The notes under the pieces were generated by a model. It searched no databases and had not been told where the DNA came from. It saw only the letters and a program-made list of their open reading frames with translations. A program made the translations under genes and the position numbers. From the NCBI GenBank assembly GCA_947044365.1, contig OX345653.1, positions 618,501 through 682,500 on the forward strand: 64,000 bases of DNA, in the 5' to 3' direction. Source of the stretch: Petrosia ficiformis (taxonomy: Eukaryota; Porifera; Demospongiae; Haplosclerida; Petrosiidae). Below are positions 13,401 to 26,434 of this stretch, piece by piece (position 1 is the first letter of the stretch; the number at the start of each line of letters is the position of its first letter).

Positions 13401-15079
13401 ATGTGCCTGTGTATATATATGTACATGTACATGTACCTGAAATCATTATGATAAATATTGTTGAATACTACATGATTATTGAAACTTGCCATCAAAGTAT
13501 CTTCTTCCACATAGTATCTTTCCATCAGTTAGATTCAACCAAAGATTAGTAGTCAAGTCACACATATCACATTTCCATCCACTAATTAATAAAAAGGATA
13601 TTTAATGCATCAATAATTAATTGTTTTCATTAGGAGATTATATACATGCACATATATGTACATGTACCTTGGTGGTATTTGTATTCCATTATCAAGTTGT
13701 TTGAGAGTATCAGCGTGTCTATTAGTGAAAGTGATGTTAATATAATTGTCATCAGGTAACAACTATCCATCCTTAACCCATCCATTCATCCATCCATCCA
13801 TCCATCCATCCATCCATCCATCCATCAATCCATCGATCCATCCATCCATCCATCCATCGATCCATCCATCCATCCATCCATCATCCCTCCATCCATCCAT
13901 CCATCCATGAATCTTCTATTCATTCATAATTATGATACCTACATATACAGCAATCGATTAACGAAGACTTTCTTACTTTGATACTTTACGTTCTTCATCT
14001 TCCCACGATGTCATAGCATCCTGTTTACTTGCTGACTCAGCAGCTATAACAGACGCTATGCTATCTTGTATCTGAAGTAGAGGAACAAGATCTACATCTC
14101 TATATAATAGTTTTTTTACAACATCAATCTTACTAACCTGGCCTCTACAATGTCATAATACGACATACAATTGAAATATTGTTGTATTTAGTGTGGTATG
14201 GTACAAATTAGGTATATATATGTATATATATAATATATATATATATATAGGGATTACATGTATGTTATCACTCAAGCATTATATTATTGTATTCTGTGGT
14301 TTGTACAAGTATTATAACAGTTGTTTAGGGGTAATTTAGATTCCTTATAAGAGCTTTTCAATTCATAAAACATGTGTCCTCAATAATACCACACTTGATG
14401 TTATTAATGGGATAACTATGACTACAACAGTGTGTAACCAATTGTGGTTAAACATATTGATTGTAACAAATACAATTAGACATATATGGGATGTTATGTA
14501 CCTTTTGTGGTAGACCTACACAAGGTAATGGAATTTCTTGTAACCCTGGAAACACAACAAGTTTAATGATCTCCTCATACTCCACCTAATTTTGGTAAGA
14601 ATGTCGTTACTGTGTATTGATTAATCACATGACTGTCATCTGACCTTTTCTATTCCACCTGAAAACCCACCCTCTACTCCTATTGCTAGACGAGTTGGTT
14701 TTTTCCCCGGTGGTTCTTCTCCATCTGGTTTGGTCTCCTGTGAGCAATAAATTCTTTACTCTTTCTCATATCATTTAGATTATGTTAAATACCTTAGGCA
14801 GTTCTTTCTTCTTAATGTGAAGAAATAAACGATCACCAGTTTTACGATGATGTAACTCTAGCCACTGACGTCCAACTCCCATAAAATTGTGCAAACTTAC
14901 ATATAGACCTCCTTCACCCTCCTGTAAAACGCCCACGCATATAATTAAATTTTTATAAACAATTTTATTTTTATTTTTACCGGCGTTTCAAAAGAATAGA
15001 TGCATTCATCTTTATATACTCTATCTCCTCCTTTAGCAACCTTCAAAGAACTAAGATCAACTCCTTGAAGTGCTTGCAT
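5427..15079 (-). CDS. USP5: Ubiquitin carboxyl-terminal hydrolase 5 (isopeptidase T)
   Basis: Twenty-three exons join in frame to 837 residues (human 858): 14981-15079, 14793-14921, 14645-14737, 14502-14585, 13977-14137, 13668-13718, 13490-13581, 12456-12643, 10751-10944, 10544-10615, 9494-9677, 9394-9444, 9130-9177, 8879-8984, 8777-8834, 7990-8112, 7549-7637, 7381-7491, 6988-7077, 6782-6829, 6423-6568, 6163-6280, 5427-5605. USP5 disassembles unanchored polyubiquitin. Order: N-terminal cryptic ZnF, ZnF-UBP ([21 protein letters not shown]), catalytic Cys about 346 in NLGNSCYIN, two UBA domains ([33 protein letters not shown]), catalytic His about 797 in [14 protein letters not shown]. The intron after exon 7 has a GC donor (GATG|GCAAGT), needed to give FDGSGG. 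The introns hold most of the repeats between 5.6 and 13.9 kb. Confidence 0.95.
5636..6150. repeat. 28-bp minisatellite, USP5 intron 22
   Basis: About 18 copies of a unit built from tataactagtatg plus the self-complementary acatgtacatgtac, with some copies carrying an extra tata. Each unit contains a perfect palindrome, so single strands could fold into many short hairpins. Confidence 0.95.
6296..6412. repeat. CATC-type microsatellite, USP5 intron 21
   Basis: A degenerate (CATC)n/(CATT)n tract fills most of the short intron between exons 22 and 21. Confidence 0.8.
6600..6775. repeat. ACAC/ACAT microsatellite, USP5 intron 20
   Basis: An alternating CA and ACAT tract fills the intron between exons 21 and 20. 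Confidence 0.85.
8126..8776. repeat. Long ACAT microsatellite blocks, USP5 intron 15
   Basis: Two (ACAT)n blocks, about 8130-8465 and 8590-8776, fill the intron. The second runs directly into the donor of exon 15, so the donor sequence GAAT|GTATGT is itself part of the repeat. Confidence 0.9.
9236..9384. repeat. Polypurine (GGA)n tract, USP5 intron 12
   Basis: About 150 bp are almost pure A/G on the plus strand, mainly GGA and GAA triplets. The Ser-rich ORF on the other strand is an artefact of this tract. Such mirror-like purine runs can form triplex DNA. Confidence 0.9.
9771..10391 (-). mobile_element. Non-autonomous hAT-like element with a BED zinc-finger ORF
   Basis: A 621-bp element lies inside a CATA microsatellite of USP5 intron 10. 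It starts with taggcctgtgcgataat and ends with the inverted attatcgcacaggccta, plus subterminal GATTATCGCGATA-type repeats. On the minus strand from the ATG at 10221 it encodes about 95 residues with a BED-type zinc finger (CGLCKQLL, then HLQYNH), the DNA-binding part of hAT transposases. No RNase-H catalytic core is present. An 8-bp target duplication cannot be told from the flanking repeat. Confidence 0.75.
10392..10540. repeat. CATA microsatellite flanking the hAT-like insertion
   Basis: The tract continues on both sides of the element (about 9698-9770 and 10392-10540), which shows that the element inserted into a pre-existing microsatellite. Confidence 0.85.
11000..11325. repeat. 26-bp minisatellite, USP5 intron 8
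   Basis: About a dozen copies of a unit containing gtatccaggaacccatacta with aaattag/aatttag variants. Confidence 0.9.
11440..12330. repeat. 54-bp minisatellite, USP5 intron 8
   Basis: About 16 copies of a 54-bp unit containing acattaataaaggtaatag and ctaccagtacacacac, with partial units at about 11775 and 12190-12330. The 54-bp period is a multiple of three, so long spurious ORFs appear on both strands. Confidence 0.95.
12950..13430. repeat. TGTACAT-rich minisatellite, USP5 intron 7
   Basis: A 24-30 bp unit built from tgtacattgtgtacatgta plus CCTGGA or CCTGTA is repeated about 17 times. It is dense in TGTACA palindromes. Confidence 0.9.
13785..13910. repeat. CATC microsatellite, USP5 intron 5
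   Basis: A (CATC)n tract with a few CGAT and CAAT variants. Confidence 0.9.
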
Positions 15080-15180
15080 GATCAAGTCTCAGCGCAGCTC
15101 AGCATGCACCTGTAGGCGTGGCAAAGGTGTGGCCATTTCTAATTGACGCCCATCAATACAATTAATACACGTCAGTTAAA
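15080..15180. promoter_or_regulatory. Divergent promoter USP5 / SELENOK
   Basis: The start codons are 101 bp apart. The gap contains GGCGTGGC at 15115-15122, a related GGTGTGGCC just downstream and a TGACG-type half-site near 15145. No TATA box is evident. Confidence 0.55.
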
Positions 15181-15672
15181 ATGGTGTACTTATCAAACGG
15201 TTTGTCTTCTATATTGTAGACTCTGTGCTCTTATTATCCCTATATTTGCAGGTCAGGTGTTCCAAGGGAGACCATGGAGTATATCTGCTATTGTGGCAGC
15301 ATTTTGGGGTTTAATAAATTTCATAGTTTTGTTGTAAGTTGAGAATTTAGATTCTAATTTGAAAAGTAACAATTGATTCTGTAGCTTCAAGACACTAATC
15401 AATCCTAACATAAGTAAAGGTGGTCCAAGCTATACAACAGATTATCGACACAATGGTAGACCAGGAGAACATGGAAGAAGAATTGGGAGAATAAAAGGGC
15501 CAGGTGGTATGTTGCTCACTTGTAAAAAAAAAAAAATGTAATGATTAATTTTTTTAATCTAATGAGCAGGTTCTCCAAGTGCACCGCCAATGGGAGGTGG
15601 CGGATGAGGAAGGTATGTATGTAACTATAATTTATTGTATAAAATTAATGAATTGTACTATATTACAGGTAA
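15181..15672 (+). CDS. SELENOK: Selenoprotein K (ER membrane selenoprotein)
   Basis: Five exons join to 89 residues: 15181-15199, 15252-15333, 15385-15506, 15570-15612 and 15669-15672. The protein starts MVYLSNGQV, has one membrane helix (AAFWGLINFIVLLFFKT), then a Gly/Arg/Pro-rich tail ending PPMGGGG-U-G-R, where U is the in-frame TGA at 15605-15607. Human SELENOK is 94 residues and ends GGUGR. After the TGA the frame continues GGA AG|G TAA, so the Arg codon and true stop are completed by the last exon. A SECIS element follows in the 3' UTR. SELENOK acts with the acyltransferase DHHC6 and in ER-associated degradation. It is divergent from USP5. Confidence 0.93.
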
Positions 15673-15720
15673 ATCCCCACTGTTTCATAGTGGGACTACA
15701 CCTTAAGCAATACATACTCT

Positions 15721-15776
15721 CTTGAAATGACACTATGACAGGAAACTTCATAAGCTGTTGTGGTCGATGTATCAAG
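15721..15776 (+). promoter_or_regulatory. SECIS element of SELENOK
   Basis: Forty-eight bases after the stop, the transcript can fold as a eukaryotic SECIS. Helix I pairs CTTGA (15721-15725) with TCAAG (15772-15776). The non-Watson-Crick core is ATGA (15727-15730) opposite CGAT (15765-15768). A 10-bp helix II pairs CACTATGACAG with CTGTTGTGGT, allowing G-U. The apical loop has the AA motif (GGAAAC, 15741-15746) and a small CTT/AAG helix, which would make it form 2. It would recruit SECISBP2 and eEFSec to decode the UGA. Confidence 0.88.
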
Positions 15777-16035
15777 AAACAATAGCATTATAAATGATGT
15801 TATTTTCACTTCACTCTTGATATTAATACATTGATTTATTTAAAGTTGTAAAACACAGTATATAATATGGATTTCAACTAATGGAAGCGAACTGCGACAA
15901 GTATACACAACAAAAGCTCCTTAATATTAATAAAAGGAGTGATTATAATACGTACTTTATTTTGACTTCCCACGCGCATCCTTTGTGCTAAAAAAGTTGA
16001 AGAGTGTAAAATTCGCCTTTAAACAAAGAAAGTTC

Positions 16036-20020
<3,985 letters not shown>

Positions 20021-21299
20021 TCAGGTAATATCTTGTTAATAGTTGAATCATGAATCTCTCAGACATTCCACTTAGTATCAGGACAGGGTTTTATACTAAT
20101 AGATAGCATTACATTGAAAATGCTAATCTAATGGGGGAAGTATTTATCACCTTTGATAAGAGTACACACTTTAGTGTGCTAATGAGATTGAAATGATGAC
20201 TGGATGGTGATATATAGTGTAGTACTCCAATGAACTTATATCATCATAGATAACAGTACATTGAAAATGATGACTGGATGGTGATATATAGTGTAGTACT
20301 CCAATGAACTTATATCATCATAGATAACAGTACATTGAAAATGATGACTGGATGGGTGATATATAGTGTAGTACTCCAATGAACTTATATCATCATAGAT
20401 AACAGTACATTGAAAATGATGACTGGATGGGTGATATATAGTGTAGTACTCCAATGAACTTATATCATCATAGATAACAGTACATTGAAAATGATGACTG
20501 GATGGTGATATATAGTGTAGTACTCCAATCACCTATTAAAGCCATTAGTACTTATATCATTATAGATAACAGTACATTGACTGGATGGTGATATATAGTG
20601 TAGTACTCCAATCACCTATTAGAGCCATTAGTACTTATATCATTATAGATAACAGTACATTGACTGGATGGTGATATATAGTGTAGTACTCCAATCACCT
20701 ATTAGAGCCATTAGCACTTATATCATTATAGATAACAGTACATTGACTGGATGGTGATATATAGTGTAGTACTCCAATCACCTAGAGCCATTAGTACTTA
20801 TATCATCATAGACAACAGTACACAATCAATGTGCTTTGGATAGCAAAATTGATAACTGTTATTTAAAAATCAAATACGCTTGATTGATTACTGTAACTTG
20901 AATAACATATCAATTTAATTAACAGTAACCATATTAAAAACATGTCTATACGACTCATTTATGTGTGTACATATTGTGTTACATCTTTCCATAACAGGTT
21001 CAAATCACAGAATGTTATGTGCTGGACTACATATACTTAAAAACATCACTTGTTATAATTAATAATTTATCACAATATAAAATTGAATACTCCAATAACC
21101 TCAACCTCATATGAAACCTCCACAGGTTACCTCCGTTTCACAGTCACTTGAAAATACTTCTTTTAATCCGTTACATTTATTTATATTATTTTTATTTTGG
21201 TAGTCCAATTGTAGTTATGTATCGGTGACATTACCTACCCATACATACGTACATCAATTTAAAATGTTTTTGTATATATATATAATTGTAAGCTGTCTG
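20021..21299. other. Convergent intergenic region PTPN11 / CYB5D1
   Basis: The stretch holds the tandem array listed separately (about 20190-20815). The remaining AT-rich sequence shows no supported gene. Confidence 0.7.
20190..20815. repeat. 74/83-bp minisatellite downstream of PTPN11
   Basis: Two related unit types follow one another. Units of 74-75 bp start near 20201, 20275, 20349, 20424 and 20499. Units of 83 bp, which gain an atcacctattagagccatta block and lose part of the first, start near 20582, 20665 and 20748. Confidence 0.9.
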
Positions 21300-23044
21300 T
21301 TATGCTTCTGTCAGGTCATCATTAAAATAAAGATTAATTGGAGGTAAAAACTCTTCTTCATCAAGTCTTAAAGAGTACATATCTTCTCCTTCATCCATCA
21401 CTCCATTTTCTATTAAAGTTTTTTTCATATCAAGGTTGCTGCCATAGTATTTCCAAGTGTAACTTGTGGCATGAGTATTGTATGGTTTGTAGCGTTGAAG
21501 GATCTCGTTTAAAGTCTCTTCAGCACATACCTAAGGGATAATGAATCAAGTACTTAACTACTTATTCAGTTCTCTAGATCTGAATATCTATATGTTTTAG
21601 TAGCTGTGACTCTAGTCCTGGTAATGGGACTGGAATTTTGTCTTTTAGAGTCTGATATTTAATGTGATTCTTGATTCTAGGGTTTATGGTATGTCATCTG
21701 TGATTAGGAATAAGAATTACCTACTCACCAATCCAACCCAACCCATCAGTTATAATTATACATAACTCATTATAACAGAACTATTATCTTGTTCATACAT
21801 CCCTGATGAAGGCTAAGGTATCTATTGAAAATGATGGTGGTGAAAACCAAACTTTGTTGGTAAAAGAGTCCTTTGCTCAATGGCTAGTCAGATTTGTGAT
21901 TTTTCAGTTTTCCTTTGTTTCTAATATCATATTAACACTTTGCATAAGTCATGCAATAATCATTTCTTGTGTCAAAGTGAAAATATTAATCACGACATCA
22001 TGTACCTACACACGTGATACTATCATTGACAAAATGCTTATCATGAAATTCGTACGCCTCATAAATTGCTCAATATAATCTTAGAACACACATACCTCAA
22101 TGATCTGTTCTTGTAAAGTTAGTGTGTTGATTATTCTCACTCTTCTGGTTCGTGAAGAAAGTATACCAACACAATATCCATCGTCCTTCCACCATGGAGT
22201 ACCAAAATTATTTGCCCAATCTGAACGAGGGAAAGGAGGTGGGATGTGAAGAAATCTTCCCATGGGAGTATAAGGAGCAATGCATCCTGTTACTGGATGA
22301 ATGTATGTTTTGATCTAAAAAAGAAATGAAATGACATTAAGAATGTGTCACTTGTATATTAGCGTTTTAGCAAAAATTAGAGTGTAAAACCACTCGAAAT
22401 AAGTCACAGCACCAAACTAGATGCCATTACTATGTAGATTCACAACTAACCAGTGTTAATGGCATTACAAGCAGTAGAGTGAGTAGGGCCCACCCTCTTC
22501 AACCCCCCCCCCCCCCCCCCCCATAAATATGTAGGCACTGACAGGAAGTCTGCTATTATAACTTACGTCTTTAGTATCTGGATCAAACCAGTGAGTAATA
22601 TCTTTACCAGCATGAGCTATAATAGGTTTCAACAGTATATCACCTAATACAAATAAAATAGCTGTGAATTTGTGTTATATATAATATTGTACATAGAGTA
22701 AGGTAAGTTGTGGAGTTTCTGGACAAGGAATCTAAGGGTGTGGTTTACGGACAAGTGATCCAATATGCAACTCGAGGAAAGTTTCTGCAGACACCTCTCA
22801 CAGAAAAGAAAGTACAAAGGTAGGAACAAATTATGCAAGCATCAAAATTGATCAGTGCCTAAGTTCTCTGCTCCAGAAGCAGTAATAGTCAACATGTCCG
22901 GAAACCCCATACAGTATAATCACCTGCATGTCTCTCACACAGTGGTGTCAAATTATAGACTCGACCTAGAAATGACACCCAACAGTCTGAATGTGTATTA
23001 TGGGCTGCTACTTGTGTAGGAGTAAAGTACTTAGGTCTAGCCAT
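21300..23044 (-). CDS. CYB5D1: Cytochrome b5 domain-containing protein 1
   Basis: Four exons join to 215 residues: 22924-23044, 22567-22643, 22096-22314 and 21300-21530. The N-terminal part is a cytochrome b5-like fold ([36 protein letters not shown]). The C-terminal half has [22 protein letters not shown] and [12 protein letters not shown] and ends [11 protein letters not shown], close to human CYB5D1 (228 residues) as I remember it. The family is linked to motile cilia, which fits an animal with choanocytes. The gene is head to head with NAA38. The intron between exons 2 and 3 carries a run of 20 C. Confidence 0.93.
22503..22522. repeat. Poly-C run in CYB5D1 intron
   Basis: Twenty consecutive C on the plus strand, so the CYB5D1 pre-mRNA carries 20 G and could form a G-quadruplex. 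Confidence 0.9.
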
Positions 23045-23138
23045 TATAATATCTTCCTCAGAGTATCATGTTGCCATAGTAACAGAAAGCCACGCCTACG
23101 GGCCACCCACGTGTTCCCCCCACCCTCTCTCCAAAAAA
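23045..23138. promoter_or_regulatory. Divergent promoter CYB5D1 / NAA38
   Basis: The start codons are 94 bp apart. The gap contains GCCACGCC at 23089-23096 (reverse complement of GGCGTGGC) and a CACGTG E-box at 23108-23113, the same motif pair as in the AHCTF1-like/HECTD3 promoter. Confidence 0.6.
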
Positions 23139-23803
23139 ATGAACAGTGAAGAATTTTTGAAAAGTCTTCTGGCAAAGAGATTGAGAATCAAGATAAAAGA
23201 TGGAAGAGTTATAGATGGGAATTTCATGTGTACTGATGATACATGTAACCTGGTGATTAGTAATTGTGAAGAATTTTTAACTCAGACTGATGTAGGTAAG
23301 TAAATATAATATGTGCTATTTCTCTATGCAGTAATGGAATTGCATGTTTAGTTATAGTAGTATTTTAGTGATATGATTTCATACATGGATAGAAGCAATC
23401 CTGAAATCTTTGATTTAACCTAAAAGGTATTAATATGCACTGATAATTGAATCAGTGATAGGTATTAGAATTATTGCTAGTATCGGCAAAAATACATCAA
23501 TAAGTAGTTAGAATCTATTATAATAGAGGCCAGTACATTTCTACTTGCGTAGTAAAATCTATCATTATGATCTCTTGCACAATTAATTTTCTCTTTATGT
23601 TCACAGATGAAACTGAACGTAATCCAAAATTTAACACTGCAAATATACGAACTTTAGGATTGGCTATTGTACCTGGACAAGAAATTGTTAGCATTTCTGT
23701 AATCAAAGAGTTTTTATCTAAAGAAACGCTGGAATATATTTCCGCAGAGAAAAATGGTGATCATAAAACAGACCCTGATGCTAGCATCGAAAATGATAAA
23801 TAA
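23139..23803 (+). CDS. NAA38: N-alpha-acetyltransferase 38, NatC auxiliary subunit (LSMD1)
   Basis: Two exons, 23139-23295 and 23607-23803, encode 117 residues. The protein is a single Sm-like fold: Sm1 in RLRIKIKDGRVIDGNFMCTD followed by NLVISNCEEFL, and Sm2 in RTLGLAIVPGQEIVSISV. The LGLA-VPG-IVSI run matches human NAA38. It is the small subunit of the NatC complex (NAA30, NAA35), which acetylates N-terminal Met before hydrophobic residues. An acidic tail of about 25 residues follows. It is divergent from CYB5D1 and lies 162 bp upstream of UBIAD1 on the same strand. Confidence 0.9.
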
Positions 23804-23937
23804 ATTTTGATTTAATTTTTGTAGCTGTAATTCAAAAAGACTGGTAGAAGTACCAACTTCATACTTCATATTGAGAGGACCTTTGGAAGAGAACTGTTAT
23901 TTTTATTAATAATTTTTATTAATTAACTAGATTTTAC

Positions 23938-23963
23938 CACGTGATTTGTTTGTTTCACACGTG
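23938..23963. promoter_or_regulatory. Paired CACGTG E-boxes upstream of UBIAD1
   Basis: CACGTG occurs at 23938-23943 and 23958-23963, 20 bp apart, about two helical turns. The second ends two bases before the ATG, so transcription or translation must use an extremely short leader. Confidence 0.5.
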
Positions 23964-23965
23964 GA

Positions 23966-24868
23966 ATGCAGTCCATCAGACCTTATTTCACTGCTTTAAG
24001 ACCATGGACCCTGTCTGCATCTCTCACTCCTGTACTCTTAGGAGCTGTTTTGAGTTACAAAACACATGGACAGTTCAGTTTAACAGTAGCTACTGTTTCC
24101 ACATTGACTGTATTAGCTGTACATGCAGCTGGAAATTTAGTTAATACATACTTTGATTATATTCAAGGAGTTGATTCCAGATCTGAAGGCACAGAAGACA
24201 GAACATTAGTAGACAGTCACTTGCAGCCCCCTCAAGTAGTCAATTTAGCAGCTTACTTGTATGGATGTGGTATGATTGGTCTTTGGGCTCTTATGTTCCT
24301 CTCACAGGCAAGGAGTGAGCACTTGGCAGGATTATTCTTTGGTGGATTATCTAGTTCATTTCTTTATAGTGGTGGAATTGGTCTCAAGTATTATGTACTA
24401 GGAGATGTTTTAGTTATTATTACATTCGGTCCTTTAGCTGTCTTATTCTCTTATGTAGTACAATGTGGACACCTGTCTGCTACTCCGCTTCTACTTGCCT
24501 TCCCATTAGCACTGAATATGGAGGCCATAATACACAGTAAACACACTTGTCACATTTCTGAACATCAACAGGCTGGTATCGTATCCTTAGCAGTATTACT
24601 TGGTCACCAAGGTTCCTACCTGCTATTTGCACTTCTTCTCTTTCTGCCATATTTCATACTTGTTTATTGGATGATGCAGTATTCTGTTTTCTTTGGACTG
24701 CCTCTTGCTACTCTTCTCTATGCATTTGGTCTGGAAAGACGATTTCGAGAGAGTAGAGGGCAAGTTCGTGTTTCATCGGAATTGGCTAGATTGAATCTCA
24801 CTCTGGGCTTATTATTAGTTCTTGGATGTGCACTTGCTTCTGATATCCCTCAAGTGACAGTCACATGA
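23966..24868 (+). CDS. UBIAD1: UbiA prenyltransferase domain-containing protein 1
   Basis: A single exon encodes 300 residues. UBIAD1 makes menaquinone-4 by geranylgeranylating menadione in ER and Golgi membranes. Order: RPWTLSASLTPVLLG, first Asp-rich motif NTYFDYIQGVD then EDRTLVD, FLYSGGIGLKYY, ITFGPLAVLF, and the second motif region after EAIIHS; several hydrophobic helices are evident. In the second motif the family NNTRDMESD pattern is replaced by KHTCHISEH: both Asp are His. The rest of the region (QAGIVSLAVLLG) is conserved, so this is not general decay. There are no introns, unlike its neighbours. It is tail to tail with SIGMAR1, 76 bp apart. Confidence 0.93.
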   Translation: MQSIRPYFTALRPWTLSASLTPVLLGAVLSYKTHGQFSLTVATVSTLTVLAVHAAGNLVNTYFDYIQGVDSRSEGTEDRTLVDSHLQPPQVVNLAAYLYGCGMIGLWALMFLSQARSEHLAGLFFGGLSSSFLYSGGIGLKYYVLGDVLVIITFGPLAVLFSYVVQCGHLSATPLLLAFPLALNMEAIIHSKHTCHISEHQQAGIVSLAVLLGHQGSYLLFALLLFLPYFILVYWMMQYSVFFGLPLATLLYAFGLERRFRESRGQVRVSSELARLNLTLGLLLVLGCALASDIPQVTVT

Positions 24869-24944
24869 TTTTCATGATACATTTTTTGGAACAAAAATAT
24901 TTTTAAAGCAAATTTTAAATAATCAAAACCAAAAATAAAGTGTT

Positions 24945-26310
24945 TTATTTTAATATCTCCTCGATGTCAAGTACAATTTCATTTAAAAATGCTTTTGTAT
25001 AAACTTTTAAAAACTTATAAAGCAGATAAAAATCAGTTGTGCTAAAAAACGTGTCTGCTAAAGCATAAGGGAGAGAAGATGGTATAAAACCTCTCCCGTA
25101 TTCCACCATTATTGTCCCACTTGACCATTGTACACCAGTGACCTCACCAGGTTCGTGCATAATGGTGTCACCTATGTTATACTGGTACACATTTAACCCT
25201 CCTTCTTTCCACTGTCTCATATCACCAGCTACTACAGTATCAGATATTTTCAACAAATAACGACCTATAATAAAATAATTAAAATCTCAATTATGATAAA
25301 CAGATCTGTACTATAAATTCATCAAACTTTGTGATTTTCAACCTTTGGCCAAACATAAATACTACTACTAGATATAAATAGTTACAAAATTAGTCTATTG
25401 ATTTTGGTTCGGAAATCCTGAGTTTTTAATGTTCCTTGTGATGCTGTTAAAAATTTCTATTTATTGTAATTTGCAGACATAACATCTCCATTATAGAATA
25501 AGTTCTGAAAAATATTTTCTAAGTTCTTGGAGTTGAATTGTAGCAAACATAATATTTTAGACATTTAGAGATCACGTGGATGGTATGACACAGAACCATG
25601 CTTAAACCAAACCCTAAAGGTCATTCACGTTCACTATGACCTCGGAAAAAATGTTCATAACTTTAGTTTTGGATGACCAACAATCATTTCACTTTCATAC
25701 AATTATCCTTCCCTTTCTTTTTTCTCCATTACTTCACTATTGATATATGTCAACTTTCTTAATTAATGAAAGTGCTAACTTTAGCTGTTGAGTTACAATA
25801 TAATAATGTATTAACCTTATAAAATTAAACTATACACTATAGTACATATAAAGTCATCACATCCTAATTTGGAGGTCATGAATGTGAACAGACTTTAGGA
25901 ACATATATTTCACCTGAATGTCCGGATGTGTCTATCCCCACACCAAAAAATAAAACATACTCCGTGAATGAAGCATGTAAGATGTACATAGACCCCATCC
26001 ATCCACCACAGTTCAGAAACACCCATTCTGACGAAGGTAAAATATGTGGTCCATGAAGCTTCACTAATTCTGAATGAACTTTCGTAAGTGTTGCATTTGG
26101 AGATTGCCCTAAAGCAAGACATCATGAAAGAATTACAAGATTATGCAACTGACCTTTTGTCTGACTCAAAGCATCCAGTGTAACCTCAGCAATCATCTCA
26201 TGTGAAAATAGATAATTTTTGTTATCCATCCATATTTGCAATACACCAATCAATACACCAACAATGAGTATAACTACTAAGCTACATTTCAGAAAACTGG
26301 AACAACACAT
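24945..26310 (-). CDS. SIGMAR1: Sigma non-opioid intracellular receptor 1 (ERG2 family)
   Basis: Three exons, 26154-26310, 25914-26108 and 24945-25264, encode 223 residues, the length of the human protein. An N-terminal membrane helix ([17 protein letters not shown]) is followed by [37 protein letters not shown], the ligand-barrel segment [18 protein letters not shown] and [23 protein letters not shown], all close to human SIGMAR1 and fungal ERG2 sterol isomerase. It is an ER membrane chaperone at mitochondria contacts. It is divergent, by 124 bp, from the secreted Eph-LBD gene. Confidence 0.95.
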
Positions 26311-26434
26311 TCTGATATTAACCTCAACCTAATACACTTAGAAGGGTTAATAATTAATGATCCCGGTATCTAATACTATCTATATTTAGTAGTGTAGTGA
26401 ATGCAGGCTGCAGTTTTGTTTCTCAGTTTAAGCC

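Noticed and set aside
12920..13549. ORFs rich in Tyr, Cys, Val and His over the TGTACAT array
   Set aside because: Low-complexity translation of a minisatellite in USP5 intron 7; only the first few codons overlap a real exon.
15605..15607. TGA in SELENOK as a normal stop or pseudogene mark
   Set aside because: It is at the family's Sec position, the frame continues to G-R-stop across a proper intron, and a SECIS follows.
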